This document shows positions 45,615 to 55,113 of a DNA stretch of 64,000 nt, in pieces. The position numbers and the translations under genes are program-made. The notes under the pieces are model-generated. The model saw only the letters and a list, made by a program, of their open reading frames with translations, made no database searches and was not told where the DNA came from. The stretch spans positions 1 to 64,000 of the forward strand of contig NZ_JFJY01000006.1 in the NCBI RefSeq assembly GCF_002115785.1. The letters are read 5' to 3'. Position 1 is the first letter of the stretch. Each line of letters begins with the position of its first letter. The DNA comes from Thalassospira sp. MCCC 1A03138. Lineage in GTDB: Bacteria > Pseudomonadota > Alphaproteobacteria > Rhodospirillales > Thalassospiraceae.

Positions 45615-46168
45615 TTAACGCGGGCAGGTTCCATCTTGCATATAGTCGTGAACCGTAAACCTGCCGTTGATGATGTCGTTGCGCGCCGCATCGGCCGCAT
45701 CCTTCATCGCAGGCGTGATCAGGTCCCTGTTAAAATCGTCTAACGTCCAGTCAACGCCGCCTTCGGCAAGGCCAAGACTGAGAATACCCCGTTTCCAGTC
45801 CCCATCTCGCGCGGCCGCGAATGCCTCGAAAGCTGTGGCATCGACATGCTTAACCATCGATGTCAGAACCGATTCCGGATGCAGTCCGTTCTGGTTTGCA
45901 TCCGATACAATCCCAAGCTTTCCGGCATCTGCTGTTACGTGCAAAATACCAATTCCCGTGCCACCGGCCAGTAGCAAAACAACATCCGCACCAGGACCGA
46001 TCTGTGTCGCTGCCAGTTCGGCACCGGGGATCGTGGTCGTTCCACGCGGCACCGGTCGAATAAACAACTATCGGCGTAATTTCCAGCGGCCTGTACGGCG
46101 CAAACCTTAGCAGGCAGCGAAACGGCCAGAACGGCAATGATGAAAAAGACCTGTTTGCAATTCATCAC
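45615..46168 (-). pseudogene. Decayed BMP-family nucleoside-binding protein gene
   Basis: Three pieces of a BMP/PnrA-like binding protein lie in order. A signal peptide (MMNCKQVFFIIAVLAVSLP...) starts at 46168. A fragment VVYSTGAAWND then matches the intact paralogue's GTTGAAWND. The C-terminal 140 residues continue in another frame (ADVVLLLAGGTGIGILHVTADAGKLGIVSDANQNGLHPESVLTSM... to the stop). Compared with the intact gene at 49927-50922, about 150 residues of the N-terminal lobe are missing and a frameshift follows WND. The remnant begins with a TTG and could still make a truncated protein, but it cannot form a two-lobed binding protein. Confidence 0.8.
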
Positions 46169-46216
46169 AGCCTCGTTTGCCAGATATGCCGGACCAGAAA
46201 GCGGACCGCAACGCGA

Positions 46217-47188
46217 TCAGCGTTCCTTCACATACGGACGACCAAGCGATTTCGGCGGAATGGCGCGGCCAATAAAGCCCGCCAGCAGGATCACCGTCAA
46301 AACATAGGGCAATGCCTGCACCAGTTGCACCGGTACCTCGCCAATCCCCGGCAGGATAACACCCTGCATGCGGGTTGCCGCGGCATCAAGGAAACCAAAC
46401 AGCAGGCACGCAAACAGTGCCGGGAAAGGCCGCCATTTACCAAATACCATCGCCGCCAGCGCAATATAACCCTTGCCCGCCGTCATATCCTGCAGGAACG
46501 ACGCCCCCTGCGCGGTCGACAGATACGCACCCGACATACCGACAAGAACGCCACTGCAAATCACCGCACGATACCGCATGGCGACCACGCCAATACCGGC
46601 GGTGTCAACCGCCCCCGGATTTTCGCCAACCGCACGCAGACGCAAACCGAAACGGGTGCGATACATCACCCACCACGCGGCTGGTACTGCCAGAAATGCG
46701 ACATAGACAAGAATGTTATGACCGCTCAGCAATTCTGAATAAATCGATCCCAGAACCGGGACATCGGCAACGGCATCCGCGCCGGGCAAGGTAATCGGCT
46801 GGAACCGCGATTCATGATCAAGCGACGGAGTCTTACCGCCCTGCGCAAACAGGGCAATCCCGACAAGTGCCGTCAGGCCCGACATCAGGATATTGATCGC
46901 CATGCCCGATACGACCTGATTGCCCTTATGCGTGATGCAGGCAAAACCATGCAGAAGCGAAAGGCAGATCGTCGTTGCAATTGCCGCCAGCAAGCCGGCC
47001 CAGGGATTTCCGACATAGTAGGCAACAGCCGCCGCCGAAAACGCCCCGCCCAGCATCATGCCTTCAAGTGCAAGGTTGATCGTGCCGGACCGTTCTGAAA
47101 ACATCCCGGCTAGTGCGGCAAGAATAAGCGGGGTCGATGTCCGAAGCGTCGCATCCAGAAGCAGGATAACCAGTTCAAAATTATCCAT
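46217..47188 (-). CDS. Nucleoside ABC transporter permease (YufQ/NupQ-like)
   Basis: 323 residues, about nine helices, of the branched family of sugar/nucleoside permeases: PLILAALAGMFSERSGTINLALEGMMLGGAFSAA is the signature of BMP-system permease 2. The EAA-like cytoplasmic segment lies in LRAVGENPGAVDTAGIGVVAMRYRAVI. The ATG overlaps the TAA stop of the preceding permease (TAATG), so I start at 47188, not the longer open frame. It forms a channel with the 47188-48306 protein and works with the BMP binding protein. Confidence 0.92.
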   Translation of the reverse strand: MDNFELVILLLDATLRTSTPLILAALAGMFSERSGTINLALEGMMLGGAFSAAAVAYYVGNPWAGLLAAIATTICLSLLHGFACITHKGNQVVSGMAINILMSGLTALVGIALFAQGGKTPSLDHESRFQPITLPGADAVADVPVLGSIYSELLSGHNILVYVAFLAVPAAWWVMYRTRFGLRLRAVGENPGAVDTAGIGVVAMRYRAVICSGVLVGMSGAYLSTAQGASFLQDMTAGKGYIALAAMVFGKWRPFPALFACLLFGFLDAAATRMQGVILPGIGEVPVQLVQALPYVLTVILLAGFIGRAIPPKSLGRPYVKER

Positions 47189-48306
47189 TATGCGGCCTCC
47201 TGCGCACGGCGGCGCAAATGCCACGCTGTATAAATCCGGGTCACGCGCGGACGGAACATATGTTCCATCGCACCGGTAAACAGGATCACAAGTCCCTGAA
47301 TAACCACGACCATATCGTTTGAAATCGTCGGAATTTCAAAGCTGAGCTCCGCCCCGCCCTGATACAGCATCCCAAACAGCAATGCCGCCAGAAAAATACC
47401 AAACGGGTGATTGCGCCCCATCAGGGCAACCGCGATCCCGACAAAGCCATAACCGGCCGTAAAATCGATCAGCAACCGGTGCTGCACGCCCATCACTTCG
47501 TTAAGCGCCATGAAGGCCGAAAGCGCACCTGAAATCATCATCGCCATGATGATGTAACGCCCCGGCTCGATCCCGGCATAGGTCGCGGCAACCGCATTGG
47601 CACCCACGGTGCGGATCGCATACCCCCATCTTGTATGCCAGATGAACAGCCACACCAGAACACTGCAAACAAGCGCATAAACAAACGACAGGTTCAGCGG
47701 GCTACTTGCCATCTCCAGACCAAGGCCTGCGGCAATGTCGTGAATGAACGGTAAACGCAGATGTTCGGCGATCTGTTCGCTTTCCGGGGTCATTGATCCC
47801 TGCGGACGCAGAACATTGACCAGCAGATAAACCATCAGTGACGATGCAATGAAGTTGAACATGATCGTGGTGATCACGACATGCGACCCGCGACGCGCCT
47901 GCAAATAAGCAGGTATATAGGCCCATGCCGCACCGAAAATTGCCGAGGCCAGAATGGCAACGATCAGCATGATCGGGAATGGCAGGAAATCAAGGTAAAG
48001 GGCCGCCAGAATGACACCAAGCCCCCCGACATAGGCCTGCCCCTCGGCACCGATATTGAACAGCCCGCAATGGAATGCCACGGCAAAGGCCAGACCGGTA
48101 AAGATGAAGTTGGTGGTGTAATAAAGCGTATAACCCCACGCCTCTTCATAGCCGAACGCACCATAAAGCAGGATTTCAACGACTTGCGTCGGTCTTTCAC
48201 CAATCGCCAGAACAACAAGCCCCGAAACGACGAGTGCCAGCAAAAGATTAAGCAGCGGCAACGCGCCGACATCAATCCAGCGCGGCAGTTGAACACTGTC
48301 ACTCAT
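47188..48306 (-). CDS. Nucleoside ABC transporter permease (YufP/NupP-like)
   Basis: 372 residues, about ten helices. The FTGLAFAVAFHCGLFNIGAEGQAYVGGLGVILAA segment matches BMP-system permease 1, and IRTVGANAVAATYAGIEPGRYIIMAMMISGALSAF is the ATPase-contacting region. It pairs with the following permease. Its start overlaps the ATPase stop by 4 bases and its stop overlaps the next start, so the three genes are coupled. Confidence 0.92.
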   Translation of the reverse strand: MSDSVQLPRWIDVGALPLLNLLLALVVSGLVVLAIGERPTQVVEILLYGAFGYEEAWGYTLYYTTNFIFTGLAFAVAFHCGLFNIGAEGQAYVGGLGVILAALYLDFLPFPIMLIVAILASAIFGAAWAYIPAYLQARRGSHVVITTIMFNFIASSLMVYLLVNVLRPQGSMTPESEQIAEHLRLPFIHDIAAGLGLEMASSPLNLSFVYALVCSVLVWLFIWHTRWGYAIRTVGANAVAATYAGIEPGRYIIMAMMISGALSAFMALNEVMGVQHRLLIDFTAGYGFVGIAVALMGRNHPFGIFLAALLFGMLYQGGAELSFEIPTISNDMVVVIQGLVILFTGAMEHMFRPRVTRIYTAWHLRRRAQEAA

Positions 48307-49898
48307 GACTGCCCCTCCGCGGCTTTGGCTTCATGGGGATCAACCCCGGCCATCATCAGGCCAAGCACCCGTTCATTAGCATCAGCAGCAGAAACTTCAC
48401 CGATGATGGCTCCATCACACATCACCAGTATGCGGTCGGCAAGAGACATGATTTCGTCCAGTTCGACGGATACCAGCAAAACGGCCTTGCCAGCATCACG
48501 CATCGCAACAATACGTTTGTGAATGAATTCGATGGCACCGATATCGACACCGCGCGTCGGCTGACCAACCAGAAGAAGCTCCGGATCGCGCATGATTTCA
48601 CGCGCCAGAACCAGCTTCTGCTGGTTGCCGCCGGAAAAATTGGCTGCTTTCAGATCGGGATCGTTCGGGCGCACGTCGAATTCTGACATCAGATGCTTCG
48701 TCGCATCGGAAATCGCATGCCAGTTAAGGAAAAGACCCTTCTGATAGGAAGCGTCATCCTCATAACCTAGAATAGCGGCTTCCTTGGCCGAAAATGACGT
48801 CACCATTGCCATGCGATGGCGATCTTCAGGCACATGGGCGACACCACGCTTTCGCAGTTCGGCCGCATCCACACCACGACCCGGCGTCACATCCTGCCCG
48901 TTTAACAGGACCTGGCCTTCGGTTACCGCACGTATCCCGCCAAGCGCTTCAAGAAGTTCGCTTTGCCCGTTGCCGGAAACCCCGGCAATGCCGACGATCT
49001 CGCCGGCGCGCACCGAAAAGCTGGCATTCTTTACCTTGCGCACACCCTGCGATGTTTCAACGCACAGATTATCGACTTCAAGAACCGTTGCTGCCGGTGC
49101 GGCTTCACCCTTTTCAAGACGCAACAGCACCTTGCGGCCGACCATCAGTTCGGAAAGTTCTTCGGGGCTGGTTTCGGCCGTTTTGCGATGGGCCACCATT
49201 TCACCCTGGCGCATCACGGAAACATTGTCCGTTGCCGCCATGATTTCGCGCAGCTTATGCGTGATCAGAACAACCGTTTTTCCCTGCTGTTTCAGGGTTT
49301 CCAGAATGCGGAACAGATGATCGGCTTCCTGCGGGGTCAGAACCCCGGTCGGCTCGTCCAGAATTAGAATTTCGGCCCCCCGATAAAGGGCCTTCAGAAT
49401 TTCAACGCGCTGCTGCAAGCCAACAGATAGGTCACCAACAATGGCATCGGGATTAACGTCAAGCGCATATTCACGCTCCAGACGTTTAAGCTCCCCGCGG
49501 GCTTTATCAACGCCCTCGCGCAGGATCGCCCCACCCTCGACACCCAGAATAACGTTTTCAAGAACCGTAAAGGGCTCCACCAGCATGAAGTGCTGATGAA
49601 CCATGCCGATCCCGACCGCAATAGCGTCTTCGGATCCCTTTATATCGCAAAGCCTGCCATCGACATGGATGGTGCCCCCATCGGCCTGATAAAAGCCGTA
49701 TAGAATGCTCATCAAGGTCGATTTCCCTGCACCGTTTTCCCCGACGATGCCGTGAATCGTGCCTTTTTCGACTTTCAGATCGATTGATTTATTCGCGTGT
49801 ACCGCACCGAACCGCTTGTCTATACCGCGCAATTCAATAGCGGGCTGCACGGCACCGGTCTCCCCGGCGCCGTGCATTTGATGCATCGTATCCGACAC
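48303..49898 (-). CDS. Nucleoside ABC transporter ATPase, two-domain (YufO/NupO-like)
   Basis: 531 residues with two ABC domains. The first (about 20-260) has Walker A GENGAGKST, Walker B ILILDEPTGVLTPQE and switch ITHKLREI. The second (about 275-515) has GVSGNGQSE, signature FSGGNQQKLVLAR and LLVGQPTRGVD, where Gln replaces the catalytic Glu, as is normal for the second site of this family. It powers the BMP-type nucleoside importer. It lies 28 bases after the binding-protein gene. Confidence 0.93.
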   Translation of the reverse strand: MSDTMHQMHGAGETGAVQPAIELRGIDKRFGAVHANKSIDLKVEKGTIHGIVGENGAGKSTLMSILYGFYQADGGTIHVDGRLCDIKGSEDAIAVGIGMVHQHFMLVEPFTVLENVILGVEGGAILREGVDKARGELKRLEREYALDVNPDAIVGDLSVGLQQRVEILKALYRGAEILILDEPTGVLTPQEADHLFRILETLKQQGKTVVLITHKLREIMAATDNVSVMRQGEMVAHRKTAETSPEELSELMVGRKVLLRLEKGEAAPAATVLEVDNLCVETSQGVRKVKNASFSVRAGEIVGIAGVSGNGQSELLEALGGIRAVTEGQVLLNGQDVTPGRGVDAAELRKRGVAHVPEDRHRMAMVTSFSAKEAAILGYEDDASYQKGLFLNWHAISDATKHLMSEFDVRPNDPDLKAANFSGGNQQKLVLAREIMRDPELLLVGQPTRGVDIGAIEFIHKRIVAMRDAGKAVLLVSVELDEIMSLADRILVMCDGAIIGEVSAADANERVLGLMMAGVDPHEAKAAEGQS

Positions 49899-49926
49899 TA
49901 CAAATCCCCGGTTTGTTCGTCCTGCC

Positions 49927-50922
49927 TTACATCGGGCAGGCGCTGTCGCTCATATAATCGTGGACTTCAAGGTTGCCGGAAATGATGTCTTCCTTGGCTT
50001 TGGCAACAGCCGCTTTCATGTCGTCGGTGATAAGCTTTTCGTTGTTCTCGTCAAGTGCCCAGTCAACACCGCCTTCGGCAAGGCCAAGAACGGTAACGCC
50101 CGGCTTCCATGTATCGTTGGCTGCCGCGTCGAACGCTTCATAAACAGCAACGTCAACACGTTTGAGCATTGAGGTCAGAACCGACCCCGGATGCAGAGCA
50201 TTCTGGTTGGAGTCAACGCCGATACCAAGCTTGCCGGCATCTGCCGCCGCCTGCAGAACACCGACACCGGTGCCGCCTGCTGCGTGATAGACAACGTCAG
50301 CACCTCGGTCGAACTGCGATTTCGCAAGCTCGCCACCTTTAACCGGGTCATTCCAAGCCGCACCGGTGGTGCCGGTCATGTTCTGGAAAACTTCGGCATC
50401 GCCATTGGCGTGTTTAACGCCCTGTGCATAACCACAGGCAAATTTACGGATCAACGGAATGTCCATGCCACCGATGAAACCGACCTTACCGGTTTTCGAT
50501 GCCATCGCCGCAAGAACACCAACCAGGAACGAACCTTCATGTTCCTTGAAAACCACCGACTGAACGTTCGGCAGGTCAACAACCATATCAACGATCGTGA
50601 ACTTGGTATCGGGGAATTCGGTTGCAACTTTCTCAAGGGCGGACGCCTGCGAGAAGCCGATTGCAACAATCGGGTTCATGCCACGGCGTGCGAAGTTGCG
50701 CATTGCCTGTTCGCGCTGCGAATCGTTCTGGATCTCGAAATCGCGATACTCGACGCCCTTGTCGGCCTTGTATTTTTCGGCACCGTTATATGCGCCCTGG
50801 TTAAACGAACGGTCAAAACGGCCACCCATGTCGTAAACGACTGCCGGATTGATTTCTGCTGCGCTTGCTACACCTGCATAGCATGCAACAGCCGCGACCA
50901 TGGAGGTCAGAAGCTTTTTCAT
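49927..50922 (-). CDS. BMP-family nucleoside-binding protein
   Basis: 331 residues. A Sec signal peptide (cleaved near ASA-AEINPAV, about residue 22) leads to the Bmp/PnrA fold: VVYDMGGRFDRSFNQGAYNGAEKYK, NPIVAIGFSQASALEKVATEFPDTKFTIVD, VYHAAGGTGVGVLQAA and GVDSNQN. These residues bind purine or pyrimidine nucleosides in known members. It heads the minus-strand operon bmp-ATPase-permease-permease-(decayed copy)-cdd-punA-deoA, which couples uptake of nucleosides to their breakdown. The 45615-46168 remnant is its broken paralogue. Confidence 0.93.
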   Translation of the reverse strand: MKKLLTSMVAAVACYAGVASAAEINPAVVYDMGGRFDRSFNQGAYNGAEKYKADKGVEYRDFEIQNDSQREQAMRNFARRGMNPIVAIGFSQASALEKVATEFPDTKFTIVDMVVDLPNVQSVVFKEHEGSFLVGVLAAMASKTGKVGFIGGMDIPLIRKFACGYAQGVKHANGDAEVFQNMTGTTGAAWNDPVKGGELAKSQFDRGADVVYHAAGGTGVGVLQAAADAGKLGIGVDSNQNALHPGSVLTSMLKRVDVAVYEAFDAAANDTWKPGVTVLGLAEGGVDWALDENNEKLITDDMKAAVAKAKEDIISGNLEVHDYMSDSACPM

Positions 50923-51521
50923 TCCGATGCCCTTCTATTGCTTGATTCTCTTTTATATCCCGCCAGCGCCCTTAACCGGCAGGACTCCCTCATCGAAAAA
51001 GTGTTTCATGCAGCAGCACCGCCTTTTTGCCCCGGACACCGGTGCCTCTTGTGCGTATCTGCTACAGAACGCCTATGGTAACTACAAAATACGGTACTCT
51101 GTAAATAGCAGAGCACGGACCATTAACACAAAACCTGTCCATTCGGTCAGAATGCATTCTACCCCAGCTTGTCATTTTGCCGTCTATCTGCGGGGTTTCC
51201 CTTAGTTTTTACCGCATTAGCAAACGCTGACATTTCAGCCGCTGCCAATACTATTTCTCAAAGAATTTCATAATCGCACTGCGCGCCATTTCTGCAATTC
51301 GGCCTGCTGCCCCGAAAACGGCGCCGTCCGATTCTGCATTGCAATGAAAATACAACTCCCCGCCCGAACAAATGCAGATCGACAATTTAACCGTCACGTC
51401 ATCAACCGGGCGTACCCCCGCCGGAATTTTAATGCTAGGATCGCGTGCGTTCAGGGATTTGACTTTTCATGCCACGCCGGGGCGAGGGATCCCGGTGCAA
51501 CGGCTTGTTCGGAGATAAAAA
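50923..51521. other. Divergent bmp/5'-nucleotidase intergenic region
   Basis: 599 bases, the longest gap in the window. The bmp side has a TATAAA about 30 bases upstream of the ATG. I found no convincing gene, RNA or long dyad. Short open frames here (for example 50900-51205) have no family look or ribosome site. Shared regulation of nucleotidase and nucleoside import from this region is plausible. Confidence 0.45.
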
Positions 51522-53117
51522 ATGAAACGGAAAATTGCCGGGCTTCTTTCGGCCTGTACGATGCTGACTTTTGGTGCCGGTTCGGCACTTGCGGATTATG
51601 ATCTTCGTATCCTGCATACCAACGACGTTCATGATCGCGTTGAATCAGTTACCAAATACAACAACAGCTGCAGCGCAGAAGACGAAACCGAAGGCAAATG
51701 CTTTGGCGGTTATGCGCGCCTTGCAACTGCCATTCGCGACAATCGCGCCATGGGCGGCAATGTCCTTGTCCTGGACGGCGGCGATCAGTTCCAGGGGTCG
51801 CTTTATTATTCGACCTACAAGGGCGAACTGACCGCCGAACTGATGGCAATGGCGGGCTATGATGCCATGACCATCGGCAACCACGAATTTGACGACGGTC
51901 CCGATGTTCTTGCCGCCTTCATCAAGGCCAGCAAAATTCCGGTTCTGTCGGCCAACGTAAAACCACTTGGCGGTTCCGGCCTTGAAGGCTTCATCAAGCC
52001 TGACACCATCGTCGAAGTCGGTGGCGAGAAAATCGGTCTGATCGGCATCACCACCGAAGAAACCCCGGATATCTCCAGCCCGGGCGATCATGTCAGCATT
52101 ACCGATTCCGAAATGGCGTTGCGCTATTCCGTGGCCCGTCTGCGCCTGAAGGGCATCAACAAAATCATCGTTATGAGCCATTCCGGGTCCTACAAGGATT
52201 TTGAACTGGCAAAAACCGTCAGCGGCATTGATGTTATCGTCGGTGGCCACGATAACCAGCTATTCTCGAACACCAATGAAAAGGCCGACTATCCCTACCC
52301 GGTTGTTGAAACCGCACCGGATGGCAAACCTGTTCTTGTCGTTCAGGCCTACGCCTATAGCCGCTATCTCGGCGCGCTTGAGGTCACCTTTGACGATGAC
52401 GGTGTTGCAAAGGCGTGGTCGGGTGAACCGATCACTCTTGATGCCAGCATCAAACCCGCCGAAGACGTTCTGGCGAAAATCGCCGAAGTCAGCGGTGCGG
52501 TAGATGCCATTCGCACGGTTGAGGTCGGAAGCTTCACCACGGCCGCCGATGGATCGCGTGAAAGCTGCCGCGCGATGGAATGCGCTATGGGTTCCCTGAT
52601 TGCCGATGCCATGCTGTGGAAAGCTGGCGAAGGGTATCAGATCGCCATCCAGAATGGTGGCGGTATCCGTGCCAGCATTGACGAAGGTACCGTGACAATG
52701 GGCGAAGTCCTGACGGTTCTGCCGTTCCAGAATGCTCTGGCAACCTTCAAACTGACCGGTGCCGATGTCGTGGCGTCCCTTGAACATGGCGTATCAATGG
52801 TATCCGAGGGCAAGGGCCAGTTCCCACAGGTTTCCGGTCTGAAATTCGATCTGGACCTTAACGCTCCGGTCGGATCACGCATATCCAACGTTATGGTCGA
52901 TGAAGGCGGTACTTTCGTTCCGATTGACCCGGCCAAAACGTATGGCGTTGTTTCGAACGACTTCATGCGCAATGGCGGGGATGGCTATGCCCTGTTCTGC
53001 GATAACGCAACCGATGTCTATGATTTCGGTCCGAACCTTGAACAGGCAGTGGCGGAATACATCAGCATGAATTCACCGATGACCCCGGCAACCCATGATC
53101 GTATCATGATGAAATAA
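51522..53117 (+). CDS. Secreted 5'-nucleotidase (UshA-like metallophosphatase)
   Basis: 531 residues. A signal peptide ends near ALA-DYD (about residue 25). The metallophosphoesterase domain has LRILHTNDVHDRVE, LDGGDQFQGS, TIGNHEFDDGPDV and VGGHDNQLFSN, the full dinuclear metal site. The C-terminal 5'-nucleotidase domain has IQNGGGIRASIDEGTVTMGEVLTVLPFQNALATFKLTG and NDFMRNGGDGY, which bind the nucleotide. It releases nucleosides from nucleotides in the periplasm, matching the divergent nucleoside importer. GGAG precedes the ATG. A terminator follows. Confidence 0.92.
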   Translation: MKRKIAGLLSACTMLTFGAGSALADYDLRILHTNDVHDRVESVTKYNNSCSAEDETEGKCFGGYARLATAIRDNRAMGGNVLVLDGGDQFQGSLYYSTYKGELTAELMAMAGYDAMTIGNHEFDDGPDVLAAFIKASKIPVLSANVKPLGGSGLEGFIKPDTIVEVGGEKIGLIGITTEETPDISSPGDHVSITDSEMALRYSVARLRLKGINKIIVMSHSGSYKDFELAKTVSGIDVIVGGHDNQLFSNTNEKADYPYPVVETAPDGKPVLVVQAYAYSRYLGALEVTFDDDGVAKAWSGEPITLDASIKPAEDVLAKIAEVSGAVDAIRTVEVGSFTTAADGSRESCRAMECAMGSLIADAMLWKAGEGYQIAIQNGGGIRASIDEGTVTMGEVLTVLPFQNALATFKLTGADVVASLEHGVSMVSEGKGQFPQVSGLKFDLDLNAPVGSRISNVMVDEGGTFVPIDPAKTYGVVSNDFMRNGGDGYALFCDNATDVYDFGPNLEQAVAEYISMNSPMTPATHDRIMMK

Positions 53118-53140
53118 ACCCGAACCAACCGAGTTAGCCA

Positions 53141-53182
53141 AAGGGCGGCGCACGATGATCCCGTACGCCGCCCTTCTTGTTT
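53141..53182 (+). terminator. Rho-independent terminator
   Basis: AAGGGCGGCG and CGCCGCCCTT form a perfect 10-bp stem, followed by CTTGTTTTG, after the 5'-nucleotidase gene. Confidence 0.88.
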
Positions 53183-53262
53183 TGCTTGCGTTGAATTGAC
53201 CCCGCAGATTATGACTTTGCGCCAGCCATCAAAGACCGTTTAACAATAAACAGAGCATCATC

Positions 53263-54213
53263 TTGATCAACCAAGCCAGCAACATCCTTTGCCTTGGTGC
53301 AGCCCATTTTGACCGAACCCTGCAATGCACGGAAACATTCGTGCCTGCGGCGTCAAACCCTGTCCGGACCCTGCACCGCAAGCCCGGTGGCGTCAGTCGC
53401 AATATCGCGGTTCACCTGCGGTTGCTGGGATGTAATGTCGGCATGCTGGGTGCGGTCGGCGACGATGGCGACGGCGATCAGATCATCCGCTCCTTGTCGG
53501 AAATCGGTATCGATACCCGGCAAATACGCAAAATCCCAGGCGGCCATACCGCGGGTTACACCGCCATCCTTGACGAAACCGGTGAACTGGCCCTCGGCCT
53601 GATGGATGCCGAAATCTATGACCGCCTGACATACGATCTTCTGGCTGATCAACTGGCAAATATTCAAAACTGGCCTTGGTGGCTGGTCGATGCCAATCTG
53701 CCAACCGAAACTCTGATCTGGCTGGCCGGTCAAAAGCGCACATCACGCTTTTGTGCCGCCACCGTATCCCCGTCAAAATCGGCACGCTTCAAGCCACTTC
53801 TGGACAAACTTGATGTCCTAATCGCCAACCGGGCCGAAGCAAAAGTTTTATCCGGTATTGAAATCAACGACATCAATGACGCGGTAAACGCGATCAAATC
53901 CCTGCGTGATCATGGTATTCCCCATATTCTCATCACGCTGGGTGCCAAGGGTGTCATATCCGCCGATGACCGCGAAATCGCGTTCTGGCGTCCCTTGCCG
54001 ACACGGGTTGTTGACGTCAATGGTGCCGGTGATGCCTTCTATTCCGGCTTTCTGACGACCTTTAGCAAACCGGGCACCAGCTTTGATGATGCCATCGGCA
54101 CCGGCCTTGCGATGGCAAGCCTGACCGCCGAAACCGAAGGCACAACCGTCTGGAACATTGATAACAAAACGGTTCAGGAACGCGCCGTAACCGCCTTTAA
54201 AGAAAAGATTTAA
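53263..54213 (+). CDS. PfkB-family kinase, nucleoside or pseudouridine kinase-like
   Basis: 316 residues. The ribokinase fold is marked by HRKPGGVSRNIAVHLRLLGCNVGMLGAVGDDGDG at the N-terminus and the C-terminal DVNGAGDAFYSGFLTTF with the anion-hole GAGD and catalytic Asp. The HFDRT and NPV start and the length fit pseudouridine kinase (PsuK) or other nucleoside kinases more than fructokinases. No psuG-type glycosidase adjoins it. Proximity to the nucleotidase and nucleoside importer supports a nucleoside substrate. The start is TTG at 53263; no ATG lies closer. Confidence 0.78.
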   Translation: MINQASNILCLGAAHFDRTLQCTETFVPAASNPVRTLHRKPGGVSRNIAVHLRLLGCNVGMLGAVGDDGDGDQIIRSLSEIGIDTRQIRKIPGGHTAGYTAILDETGELALGLMDAEIYDRLTYDLLADQLANIQNWPWWLVDANLPTETLIWLAGQKRTSRFCAATVSPSKSARFKPLLDKLDVLIANRAEAKVLSGIEINDINDAVNAIKSLRDHGIPHILITLGAKGVISADDREIAFWRPLPTRVVDVNGAGDAFYSGFLTTFSKPGTSFDDAIGTGLAMASLTAETEGTTVWNIDNKTVQERAVTAFKEKI

Positions 54214-55067
54214 CCAACTTTTCTTCCGACTGAATATTTCAACCAGTTGCCAAGTTCCAGCAATCTGCGTTCATAGCGCAACGCATCATTATCAATGCCA
54301 TATTGCCATGCCAGATCGCGTCGGCCCGGGTTCTCATGCAATGTCATCCAGTTGGCCGCCATTGTCTCAAGCGCGCCCTGATCGGCAAACAATCCTGCAT
54401 CAATCAACCGTTGCCCATACCGCCGGAAAATCGCGGCAAGCTCAGCCAGCGTATATTCGGGATGGTATTGCACGCCCCAGAATTTCAGGCCGTCATATTC
54501 CATCACCAATGCCTGAATATGGCTGTGTTCGTTCCCCGCAAGGATTACCGCCCCCTTTGGCGGAACCGATACTTCGTCCATATGCACGGTCAGTGCCGAA
54601 AAACAAATCGATTTCCCGCGATACATCGGATGCGCAACCCCTGCCCGATTCAGGCGGATCATACGGCCCACGCCGATCTCGCGTCCATTGGGCGATGCAC
54701 GCACTTCGCCGCCAAAGGCGCGGGCGACAATCTGCATGCCCCAGCAACTGCCAAATACCGGCACACCGGATTCAACCGTCGCCCTGGCCAATGGTAATTG
54801 GTTTAAAACGGCATCTTCATCGATATAGGCATTAAGCGCCGAACCGGTCCAAGCGATGCCGTCAAAATCGCCAAGCTTCACACCGTCGGGAAGACAGTCC
54901 GGCCCATCATCCGCAGGCCGGACAATCGTAACATCAAGTTCAGGATCAAGGCGTCGCAGGGCCGTTTCATATCCCTCGCCCGATGGCGATCCCCCCAGTG
55001 AACGGTTCAATTCATTCACTTCGTGGCGATTGCCATCGACAATCAGGATTTTTCTGACGTTTTCCAT
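54210..55067 (-). CDS. Class I glutamine amidotransferase-like hydrolase, probable gamma-glutamyl-amide hydrolase
   Basis: 285 residues. A GMP-synthase-like GATase1 domain has nucleophile Cys108 in VFGSCWGMQ and the His202/Glu204 pair in VQYHPEYT, so the triad is complete. A C-terminal extension of about 75 residues follows. It is last in the operon ligase-ALDH-ADH-hydrolase. In puu-type pathways the hydrolase (PuuD) removes the gamma-glutamyl group from the oxidised product. PuuD is a different branch in detail, so the role is inferred from the triad and neighbours. Its stop overlaps the convergent kinase stop. Confidence 0.75.
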   Translation of the reverse strand: MENVRKILIVDGNRHEVNELNRSLGGSPSGEGYETALRRLDPELDVTIVRPADDGPDCLPDGVKLGDFDGIAWTGSALNAYIDEDAVLNQLPLARATVESGVPVFGSCWGMQIVARAFGGEVRASPNGREIGVGRMIRLNRAGVAHPMYRGKSICFSALTVHMDEVSVPPKGAVILAGNEHSHIQALVMEYDGLKFWGVQYHPEYTLAELAAIFRRYGQRLIDAGLFADQGALETMAANWMTLHENPGRRDLAWQYGIDNDALRYERRLLELGNWLKYSVGRKVG

Positions 55068-55113
55068 GATAATACCCTGATCCCGTTATTGTTCTGGTTA
55101 TCGTTTCTTGAAC

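Noticed and set aside
50191-51081. 296-residue open frame antisense to the BMP binding-protein gene
   Set aside because: It is the shadow of a well-supported gene with signal peptide and family motifs; the antisense protein has no recognisable features.
50900-51205. Short open frames in the 599-base bmp/nucleotidase gap
   Set aside because: No ribosome site, domain or plausible composition; more likely regulatory DNA.
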